A stretch of 64,000 nt of DNA from Cystobasidium ongulense. Its lineage: Eukaryota > Basidiomycota > Cystobasidiomycetes > Cystobasidiales > Cystobasidiaceae. A program made the position numbers and the translations under genes. Numbering within the stretch: position 1 is the first letter of the stretch; each line of letters starts with the position of its first letter. Shown piece by piece: positions 43,396-52,803 of the stretch. The notes beneath the pieces were generated by a model. The model was not told the DNA's origin. It saw only the letters and a list, made by a program, of their open reading frames with translations, and made no database searches. The stretch is taken from NCBI GenBank assembly GCA_022835595.1, contig BQUP01000009.1, positions 434,001 through 498,000 of the forward strand, in the 5' to 3' direction.

Positions 43396-44006
43396 TGAGC
43401 AAATACATACAAATGCAGTTGGATACCCCTGTACTATATCGTTCCATTTTGTTGCATTATGCTTGTAACGTCGTTCCCTTCACTCACCCGAACCATCGTC
43501 TGGCTCTTGGGAAGATGGCATTTGCTTTGATAGCCAAACTGCCGTGAGGAAGTCTAAAGACATATTTGATCAGCTAAGCACATACATGGGGCATTTTGGA
43601 GACCGTCCCAAATATCTGATTGAGCACATCACCATTTCGATGATAATGTTGTTGTAGGCACTGTCGTCTTTCGCGAACATGTATTCACGCCATGGCATAC
43701 ATCTCAGGAGTGAGAGAAGACTACTGCTTGTCAATTTCTTGGCGCATGGTAATCTATCCTTACCCTTAGTGCGGGCTGACGACCGAACAAGTGTCCCGTT
43801 ACAGGGCGTGCATGGAAGATTGCTATATAACGGTAGCTCGGACCGATATCGGCACAGGTACGTCTCGCTCCAAGCAGTCCAATATACTGTCTGTATCCGT
43901 TCGGATCTTCAACAACAAGAGCCAATAACTCAGCCCCCATAACTCAGCGGTAGAGTGCATGCCTAGTAGTAGGATCAGTAATGATCAGAAAGCATGAAGT
44001 CCAGCG
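43396..44006 (+). repeat. right arm of ~610-bp inverted repeat
   Basis: Matches the reverse complement of 36363-36972. It begins TGAGCAAATACATACAAATG after the TIM54 fragment and ends inside the T stem of the tRNA-Thr (after GTCCAGCG). Most of it is non-coding; an 87-codon frame is open in both arms but overlaps the tRNA and shows no protein features. Confidence 0.9.
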
Positions 44007-44026
44007 TTCAAGTCGCTGTGGGGGCA
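43933..44026 (+). tRNA. tRNA-Thr(AGU) with 22-nt intron
   Basis: A full cloverleaf can be drawn. Acceptor GCCCCCA pairs with TGGGGGC, discriminator A. D stem ACTC/GAGT with loop AGCGGTA. Anticodon stem CATGC/GCATG with loop C-T-AGT-A-A, anticodon AGT at 34-36. A 22-nt intron starts after position 37 (GTAGGATCAGTAATGATCAG...), the standard place. T arm CAGCG-TTCAAGT-CGCTG. Every stem is fully Watson-Crick. T-rich sequence (TTTGCTTTTGC) follows, fitting pol III termination. Reads ACU and, by inosine, ACC. Confidence 0.93.
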
Positions 44027-45172
44027 TTTGCTTTTGCACTTTTTACCACTCAAATCCAACACCATCCTCTCCTCACCTGGAAGCGAGCTGGTGCTTTCTC
44101 CCGAGTCCCGGGCTTTTCTCTCACTTTTGCGTGTCGTGGGCCCCGTCCCCTGCTTTTCCTTTTCCTTTTGGCCGCATAGAAGCGAGACACTCCCTGGCGG
44201 GCTGGCGGGCTGGCTGAGCCCACCTGCCCTCAGCGTCAATGTACTCCGACATATCATCGTGAAAGCAGATGGTGGAATCATGTTTTTGGTGATCTTGCCC
44301 TGTCCGTGTCTCCGTTCAAAGCACGATGCAATGGCCTCCCTCCTTCTCCTTGGACGCCCAACTACTGGATCCTATTACCTAGACCCTAAAGATGTCGCGC
44401 CTACGAGTGTGGATTGCTGATTGCTCATCGAATGGTTCCTCATCTGTATTCGTGTTTCAACTGCTGTGATCACGTGCCGAGCCAAGCCAGGTCGGGAATC
44501 AGGATCAGGACCAGGACCGAGGAACCGGCACATCTGTCCTGACTCAGCCTTCCAAACGCACCCTGATCATCCGAAAGTTCCCGGATAGCCTGGTCGTATA
44601 ATCGTTCAGCATTGCGCTTACCGTCCATGATTTCCAACTTGATCCGCCTGCAAAGTACATGTCTGATCTAGAGTTACAGGTTGACTAGAAAGAGGTTATG
44701 CCGGTCTGCAGCGAACCATCTTGAGACATGAATGCGCTATACGAGAGACAGACATTTCCCTTTGCGTGGATCGCAAAGGGATATGTCTTGATATCGTATA
44801 GCGGATTCATATCTCAAGATGGCTCACTGTAGACCTGGTAGGTGCTCAGATGCAAGTATTGCAGTCTCTGTGGTATAGTGCAATCGTTGCGAATACTGCG
44901 ACTCAGTCGCGATGAAACTGTCAATGATCCGTGAAACAGTACTCGAACTGTTGTCAACGGATCTACCGGCAGCAGACTGACTCGTTCAGAGAAGTCGAGT
45001 CGGGTAAAAGATAAGCCATTTGTTTGCTCATGAAGGCTGTATTACAAGCGCTACTCAGCGGGACAAGGGTAATGATACACCAAGAACAAGTCAAAGAACA
45101 ACGAGACAGGCGTGAGAAAACGACAGAAGAGAAGAGGCTAGAGCACTGTATGGGATGGAAAGAGCGATACTT
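44027..45172. other. 1.1-kb gene-free region holding a hairpin element
   Basis: No protein gene seen between the tRNA and NOP1. Short frames near 44028-44420 are Ser/Pro/Leu-rich and featureless. The main structure is the long inverted repeat at 44703-44835 (listed separately). Confidence 0.5.
44703..44835 (+). repeat. 133-bp near-perfect hairpin (foldback element)
   Basis: Two 64-nt arms, 44703-44766 and 44772-44835, are reverse complements with about 10 mismatches (84 percent) and a 5-nt loop TGGAT. Outer ends are GGTCTGCAG and CTGTAGACC; inner ends are CCCTTTGCG and CGCAAAGGG. If transcribed it would form one long stem, several mismatches becoming G-U pairs. It could be a tiny foldback transposon, a small-RNA precursor or a structured non-coding RNA. 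No target-site duplication is clear. Confidence 0.75.
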
Positions 45173-46533
45173 CTATGCTCTAACGTATGAACCGACAAGA
45201 ATACAGTGATCTCTCTCATAAGGTTCTAGAGTAAGCTGTTCTTTAGGTTTGATCATTTCACTTTGCATTTTCTTGACTTCAGCAGCAAAGACGACTTCAG
45301 CTGGTGCTGTAGAGTCAATGCACGAAGCTTTGATAGAAATGACGACGTGTCCGCCGTTTTTCAAGAAGTGGTGTGCGTTCAATGCGACGATACGAGCTTG
45401 ATCTGGCTGAGCGACATCCGCGAAGATGACATCGACCATGGGAACGAGCATACGGTACTTCATGGGGTGACGAGCGTCCTCAACGATAGGGACGACGTTT
45501 GTGCGCCGACGTGCCATGCCGATGAGATCACGGCCGGAACGGTGTGAGAACTCGACGGCGTAGACGGCTCCTTCCTGAGAACATTTTACACTGTTTAGTA
45601 GGCGATCTAAGAAGGGCGGTAGTAAAGTCGAATACTCACAGGTCCAACGATATCAGCAACGTGAGAGACGGATGTTCCACTGGCAGCACCAAGGTAGAGA
45701 ACCTTCTTTCCAGGAGCGATGTGAATGTTGTCTAGACCACCTAGAATACCAGCAGCCAGTTTTGATCTGAAAGGATTCCAAACTCTGTATTCAATCTTTT
45801 GCTTGGTATCTGAACCATCTTCTGCTGGTGTTTCGATAGAGATTCTCTTTTCACCATAGACGGATTCACCGGGAACGAGATTGCGTGTGACGAGGAGATG
45901 TTCCTTGCCTTTGGCGACAAAGACACCAGCGTGTCTGTGTGGCTCGATGATGACCTTGGGCCCTCCAGCAGCGCCGCCTGCGAAGAGTACGAAGAGTATG
46001 AGTAAAGAGACAGCGAGACTGAACGGTCAAAAGCACCCACCCTTGGCACCACCACGACCTCTTGGTGCACCACGACCGCGGTCACCACCACGGCCTCGAG
46101 GAGCACCTCTACCTCCTCCTCTGCCGCCTCTGTCACCGAATCCACCGCGTCCGCCTCCTCTTCCTCCGAATGAGCCACCTGTTGTGATTCAATGTATAGC
46201 GAGTGTTCGTAGTTGAAGAGTGTGCGATGAATCCAAGTTTGCAGGAGCGATCAGGAAGGAAGTTGGGAAATGGTCAGCTCGAGTCGACGACTCGGACCAG
46301 CAAAGCAAGAGCGCACCTCGGCCACCACCACGACCGCCTCTATCACCACCGAATCCACCTCGTCCACCACCTCTTGCGCCTCCTCTGGGTGCGCCTCTCG
46401 AGGGAGCTCCTCCTGCAATTATCGCGAAAAGACAGAGGTCAGTCAAAATTTCGAAAAATCAGCGATTGCTTCTCTCTCCAAGCGTGAGAGAGGCCTCTCG
46501 CAGCGTGGCCGAGCGAAGCGTACCGTAGGCCAT
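45173..46533 (-). CDS. NOP1: fibrillarin, box C/D snoRNP 2'-O-methyltransferase
   Basis: Nucleolar methyltransferase that modifies rRNA guided by box C/D snoRNAs. Five exons: 46533-46524, 46412-46317, 46178-46041, 45977-45640, 45574-45173; 327 aa. Exon 1 is 10 nt (MAY plus one base). Exons 2 and 3 encode the GAR domain (about residues 4-80, repeats of RGG and GGF). The catalytic part begins [20 protein letters not shown], then [23 protein letters not shown] site [58 protein letters not shown] and [20 protein letters not shown]. Each of the two GAR exons is its own RGG block bounded by phase-1 introns, which would ease changes in repeat number. Very firm call. Confidence 0.97.
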
Positions 46534-46910
46534 TGTATATAAGTGTATGTGTTGAGGGGAGTAGGTGTTCCTGCTTGTTGCCTTCTGTTGGTGTAGGTGA
46601 TGCAGACTTGGAAGTGAGCGAAGCAGCGCTGTCCGCGAAGCTGCTCGATCAGCCTCGTCAAAGAGCAAGGTAACGAAACGATGGCGATTGATGGGTGAGC
46701 AACTCGAGCGAGGTAGCGAGGATGTACACATGCTCATGACTAAGTCATGGCTAGTCTGTGGACCTCCCTGGGCGGGCCTGTCATCACTATCCTTTGCTCG
46801 CTCACGCCACAGCCTGCCAGCTTGCAATTCCAAGGAAAGAAAGCCAAAGTGAAATGCCAGCACAGCCAACAGCATGCTGCAGTCTTGCCTGTGGACCAAC
46901 CACGACCAAC
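46534..46910. other. divergent promoter of NOP1 and IPK1
   Basis: 377 bp between two divergent start codons. No conserved element was recognised beyond short purine and pyrimidine tracts. Confidence 0.5.
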
Positions 46911-48447
46911 ATGGCTGATACCAGCAGTGCTGCAGACCTGCCCATCTCGCTCTCTGCTGTCCCGCCGACCGCATTCACCTATGTCGCAGAGGGCGGCGCG
47001 AACCTCGTCGCGGCATACACGGGCGACAGTGATGATGTTCTGCAAGGCACAGTTTTACGAATACGCAAAAAGGCACATGGTGCAGCTGTCCTGTCTGATA
47101 TAACACTCCAAGAAGAAGATGCCAGTGTTGCATTCACCGATAGAGTCGTCGTGCCGCTCCTCCCTCCCCGTTCAACGCCGAAACTGGTATCCGTACCTAT
47201 ACACGACAAGGAATGGTTCAAAGAGCTCGCAAAGCATCTACAAGCTGCAAGACCTCCGTCCAGAAGGGCTGTTGACGATGTTGACGTCGATAGAGAATAC
47301 GTAGTGCTCGCTGACAACCTCGTCGGAACTGCTGCTGCCGATAGTATACAGTTGGCTGTGGAAATAAAGGCAGGTTGGCTCATGTTTGACATCTATATGC
47401 ACATACTCCAGAACATCTTAATCTGATGCGCATTACTCTTCTGCACAGCCGAAATGGGGCTTCCTACCAAATCCGACGTATCTGTCAGACTCGTCACGAC
47501 CCATTAAAACAAATCATTGTCGATTCTGCCTGCATCGGCTACACAAAGAATACTATTCATCTGAAACAGTTCCCTCGAATCCGAAGAATTCTAGTCCCGG
47601 AGTATACTGTCCTTTGGATCTATACTCGCAAGATAGGGAAAGGGTATTAAAAGCATTACAGGCTCTTGTCAGAGGTTGGGAACAGACGAATGGCAAAGGC
47701 AACAATTTAAAGTTGTTCTTCGAAGGAAAGATGATCATTCCGAGTCAAGTCAGTCCCACATCATGCTACGGAGCTTGTTGTACATGGAAATTCGAAATAA
47801 GCTGATTACTCATTCCTCGCCAGAATACAGGCTTCTTGGGCGACTCGCAAGACACTGAACAGTCACTACCCGACCTACTCGTGGATTTTATGACTTCGAG
47901 TCCGCTACTCCCACGTTTGGCACATCTACAGAGTTCCTTGGATCCGTTAGACATCGAAGGTCTGAACGCTTTATTGCAATCACAGAAAGGTATCGATCTC
48001 CTTAATGTCGATGAAAATGATTTCACAGACACACTAGGAGGGGAAGTCACACTCGAAGAGTATACGGACTTTGTTAAATCCTACCTAGCAAACGAAGCTG
48101 CAACGCAACAACACGAATATGCAAAGCTGATAAAGTCATACGCCTCAACCGAAACATCTGTCTCCGAAGAAGCTGCACCAAAATTCTTGAACGAGAAAAG
48201 TTCGATACGAAATTTAGTTATAGGTTATTTACTTTCAGCTTCATTCAAAGATTGTTCAATAATGATTAAAATCACTCAAGATCCTCTTTCTGAATCTTCC
48301 GAAAAGAAACTGGAGGCGTATCTCGTTGATGTGGATGTTAAGAGCATTAAACGATTGGTGAGATATGCAAAGTTGGATAGGGAATTAATGTCCAGTTTTG
48401 AATTGTTTCGAGATAAAGGAGGGGAAATGAACAGCTGCAAAGTGTGA
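46911..48447 (+). CDS. IPK1: inositol-pentakisphosphate 2-kinase
   Basis: Makes inositol hexakisphosphate (phytate) from IP5, in the nucleus in yeast. Three exons: 46911-47369, 47449-47748, 47824-48447; 460 aa. N-terminal FTYVAEGGANLVAAYTG and VLRIRKK form the nucleotide-binding part. LADNLVGTAAADSIQLAVEIK joins PKWGFLPNPTYLSDSSRPIK, then CRFCLHRLHKEYYS, the zinc-binding block of the family. Near the end SASFKDCSIMIKI and YLVDVDVKSIKRL match the C-lobe. The first intron must start GC (AAG/GCAGGT), since the nearest GT donor breaks frame; a GC-AG intron is inferred. The start was chosen as the ATG at 46911, just before the conserved domain. Confidence 0.9.
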
Positions 48448-49865
48448 AGGCCAAGAATTTAGATCAGATGGTACAAAATGAAAAGGTTAGTGAGACATGC
48501 AAGATTGGGTGAAGATTGATTCATTCCACTTTCTGGAAGTGACACAGAGAGAGGCAATATTATGGCAAAAGTGAAGCGTGCAAGAAAGGGGAAGGAACAT
48601 GGAGAATTGCAAGGTATATGACCAAAGCTGCGAAAAGATCAACGAGGACCCCAAACCCGGATGCAGGTCCGCTTCAGCTTCTTCCATCCACAGTATTCCA
48701 AGAAAAAGTGGAGCCAGGGACAGTTATATGAAATGTGAACTTGTAGGGCTGGGCGGGTTCTCAGTGCAGTATTAGGTGCGCATACGCCAGCACGTCATGA
48801 GTTTGGCAGGAAGAAAATACATTCGATACCACGAAGGTCGAGAGCTCCTAACGATGAACTCTCAATCATAATCCTTGAGCCTCAAACCGATATGTTATCG
48901 ATACCTTCATCTTTACATCCATCTCGACCATCATTATGCGACATACGGTACCGAGGGATGGGGGACCAACGCGTCTGCGGATTCCGATCTTCGACGATGA
49001 AAAAATGTCTTAACGTGATGCGCAACCCAGGTCAAGACCCAAGGCTAAGCTGTTTGATGCCATTTGCAAGTTACGCAAGTGCTTGGTGTGCTGAGCGTAT
49101 AAGTTACCAGCGAGCGACACACTCGGGAATGATCGACATTGTGAATCACTGAATACATACCGAGAAACCGGAGGTTGCAAAAATAGACAATAATGATCGC
49201 AGCTAGTCAAACACATGCGAAATAACCGGAAAGGCCAAGACCCTTCTCAGGATGCGATTATTGTTCGCACTGCCATGAAATGCCCAACAGACAGCGTAAC
49301 ATCGGCATTAGATTTGGCTGACCACAGCTCGTCCGCCTGGCCCCAGCCTTATGACAGAAGGACCAGCAGAAGACGAATCCCGTGCAAATGACATTTCTTT
49401 GTTTCGCTCAGAGACTCTGTTGGCTGACACCGCGCTGACAGTAGTGTAGCATCGGTGATGAGGCTACCGGTATTTTACTCGCTGATGTCAAAAGCTAGGC
49501 TGAAGTACGTATGGCTGACGTAGGCAAATGTCAAATTTCGGCATAAAGTACCCGGACTGGGGCGCCAAAATACCTACGGAAGGAGGAAGCTCCGGGCAAA
49601 CCTGGCACAAATACATGTGCTCCACACCCCGCACGTCCACACTTTAACCTGAATTAGCGCTTTTAGGGAGCCAAAACCTTGGTTTTTTGGTGCTTCCCCT
49701 CCGCAAAGATCGCATCGGCTCCATTTGTGGCGGTTTCCACTAGCTGCGACTTTATTAAGAGGGGGGACCGCCCTCTCTCCCAGGATATCTTTGTGGATCC
49801 CCTCCTCTTTGCTCCCTTCCCTTCCATAATAATACATTGTCGCTGTCCGTTGTCCATCAGCAAGC
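48448..49865. other. 1.4-kb region upstream of the sugar transporter
   Basis: No gene seen on either strand. The last 320 nt hold several C4/G4 tracts (for example near 49557, 49625, 49696 and 49760), which in other fungi can be Mig1/CreA or stress-element sites. The final 60 nt are a CT-rich leader. Regulation by carbon source is a guess. Confidence 0.4.
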
Positions 49866-52406
49866 ATGGAGAACGATATCGCTGTCAAGGGCGAGACCCA
49901 GAAATTCCCACAGGCTGCTGTGAGAGAGCAGGCTTTCTCGGAGGAAGATTTGAGAAGAAATGTGAGTAGCGCAGTTTCCTATCGTATAGCTTGGAATCGG
50001 GCTGACTCTCCTATCAACCCAGGCAACTGCAAAACTTCAGAACCCTCTAGCCGGCATTCCCAGAGCTACCCTTTTGAACAATGTGCAAGATTTCGTTACT
50101 GAATACGGCCTGGAGTCCGAGATCGAGCACTTCAGAAAGGGTGCTCTGCTAGCTCAGAAGCCTGTATGTGTTGGTCCGTTATGGAATATGCAACATAGAT
50201 TTCGTGCTGATATGTGGCGTTTTCCGTCTTTTTTCTTTCCTCTCCTTCGATCGCATACTTTGAATCCCCACGCGCGGCGCCTTCTTCGTTCGGCACAATG
50301 TGGTGTTTCCCCCTTTGCATGTTTTGGTCGCTTTCGATTCATACAGCATGACTATCACAGTCTGCCTGAGCTCTCTGACGCTGAGAAGACCCTCATCGAG
50401 CGCGAACACACACACCGATGGAGCCACCCGAAGCTCTTATACCTCACAATCGCACTCTGCTCTATCGGTGCAGCCGTACAAGGATGGGATCAAACCGGCT
50501 CCAACGGTGCCAACTTGTCCTTCCCTCTTGAGTTCGGTATTGCTGGTGGTGGACGAGACACATGGCTCGTTGGTGTAGTCAATGCCGCGCCCTACATAGC
50601 ATCGGCCGGTCTGGGGTGCTGGTAAGCAACATACCACATCATAATGAAACTGGGTCATGTACTGATTTGGTCCAATCAGGCTTTCGGACCCTCTCAATCG
50701 CATGTTTGGCCGTCGAGGCACAATTTTCATTACCGCTTGCATCCTTATTGTCACTCCCATCGCTTCTGGCTTCACTCAAAACTGGCAACAACTCTTCATC
50801 GTTCGTCTGATTCTCGGGTTAGGTATGGGAGCAAAGGGATCGACTGTACCGATTCTAGCTGCAGAGAACGCTCCAGCTACAATCAGAGGTGCTCTCGTAA
50901 TGACATGGCAGTGCGTCTTTGTAGCCATCCGTTCAAACGTCGCCAAGTACTGATATCATACTTTGCCACAGATTCTGGACTGCGTTCGGCATTTGTAGGT
51001 CCCTTTCTGGACAATGTTCTGTTAAGCAGTCTGACTAACCGCTTTCAACAGTCATGGGTTACGCTGCCAACGTGGTCTGTCTTAAATTCGGCGGCATAAA
51101 CACTTGGAGATATCAATTAGGAAGTGCTTTCATCCCTGCACTACCCCTTATGTTCATCTTCCTTGTGCCAGAGTCCCCAAGATGGCTCATGAAGAAGAAG
51201 AGATACCCTGCTGCTTACAAGTCATTGGTCCGCCTCCGTCACAGCGAATTGCAAGCTGCTCGTGATCTGTACTACGTCCACGTTCAGCTCCAGCTGGAGA
51301 GCCAGATTGTCAAGGGTGACAGCTTCTTCCGACGATTGGTGGAACTGTTCACAGTACCAAGGTTACAACGCGCCACACTGGCTTCAGGCACAGTCATGTT
51401 GGCACAGCAGAGTAAGCTTTCCCAATTAGCGCGTCTGAAGCGAGACAGAAGCTCATCTTCTTTTGCAGTGTGCGGTATCAATATCATTGCATTCTACTCG
51501 TCCACGATTTTCGTCCAGGCCAACTATACCGAAGAGCAAGCTCTTTACGCATCTCTCGGATTCGGAGCCGTTAACTTCCTATTTGCGAGTAAGGAATGCG
51601 CCTTTTGCCCCTTGAGTTCATCGGCTGATACACTTCCTCCAGTACCTGCTTTCTACACCATCGACACGTTTGGTAGAAGGTCACTCCTTCTCTTCACCTT
51701 CCCTCAGATGGCTTGGTCCCTTCTCGCTGCAGGTCTCTGCTTCTTGATCCCAGAAGACCGAGGAACAGTCCGAATTGGTCTTATCGCCCTGTTTATCTAC
51801 ATTTTCGCTGCTTGGTACTCCCCAGGTGAAGGTCCAGTACCCTTCACTTACTCTGCCGAAGTCTTCCCTCTCAGTCACCGAGAAGTAGGCATGGCCTGGG
51901 CTGTCACTGTTTGCTTAGGCTTCGCTGCCGTCTTATCCATCTCTCTACCACGCATGCTAGATGTGATGGGTGCCGTCGGTGTCTTCTGCTTTGTAAGTAC
52001 TCAAGGGTCAGTTGAGGAAGCTGTGACATGGTGGCTAACCATGAATATCCACAGTATGCCGGCCTCAACATCGCTGCCTTCGTCCTTATTTTCTTTTTCG
52101 TACCCGAGACCAAGCAAAGGACACTCGAAGAGCTTGACCAGGTAAGTTGCTCAGTACCGCGCTGCTCAACAGCACAATTTCTGATGCCTGCCGTTTTGCT
52201 AGATTTTTGCCGTACCTACCGGTACTTTCATCCAGTACCAGACGAAGAAGGCCCTTCCTTACTGGATCAAGCGATACGTTCTCTTCAAGAAGACAGCTAC
52301 TCTGGAGCCTTTGTACCAGATGGACCAGGACCTTGACGGTACGGAGAACGCACAATTCATTCGACAGAGAACCCGTGACGTGCGTGACGTCGAAGCTAAG
52401 GCTTAA
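49866..52406 (+). CDS. MFS sugar transporter (SP family)
   Basis: Plasma-membrane hexose- or polyol-type transporter, 12 spans expected. Ten exons: 49866-49961, 50023-50163, 50347-50621, 50680-50910, 50972-50994, 51052-51411, 51469-51588, 51643-51992, 52055-52141, 52203-52406; 628 aa; all phases agree; exon 5 has 23 nt. Residues 1 to about 110 form a long soluble N-terminus ([13 protein letters not shown]). Then [20 protein letters not shown] (helix 1), the [11 protein letters not shown] loop, [36 protein letters not shown] after helix 6, the central loop, [32 protein letters not shown] and [12 protein letters not shown]. All SP signature motifs are present. The sugar cannot be told; the [11 protein letters not shown] helix and the long N-terminus recall fungal STL/ITR-like or quinate-type members. 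Confidence 0.92.
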
Positions 52407-52803
52407 GGCTTCGAACTCAGTATTCAGACCTCAGCTCTTGTCAAGTCACCATAAATGACTAGGCATCCCCTAGTAATGTGTATATAGGTATCCTTGCTCC
52501 CATTCTCATCTAATATCATCTATTTACTGCTGGATAAAGTGCAATGCAGATCAAAAACCTGTGGCAACCTGACCCAATAGCTTTGTTCGGTATATCCCAT
52601 CCCACAAACGTGGTACATTGCTCCGACGAGGCTGGTCACTATCTTAGCCTGTATGACTGATAGACTCCACTTGCCATGCAACGCAATACTACATTTGACG
52701 CTCATGATGATCCTCTCGATCATCTTCCTGTCGGCGGTCAAGCCGACCACGTCGACTGCTTGCTTCTGTGCACACGCTCAAGGACCCCAACGCACCTGCA
52801 TGG
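52407..52803. other. intergenic, lipase 5' side
   Basis: Transporter 3' UTR and lipase promoter. ATG codons at 52653 and 52676 open other frames that I cannot join by a good intron to the lipase frame, so the lipase start is uncertain. Confidence 0.45.

Noticed and set aside
36983-44006. Reading the TIM54-YME1 block as cargo of a transposon with 610-bp terminal repeats
   Set aside because: The cargo is single-copy host genes, no transposase is present, and the arms contain a tRNA and a host-gene 3' end, which fits duplication better.
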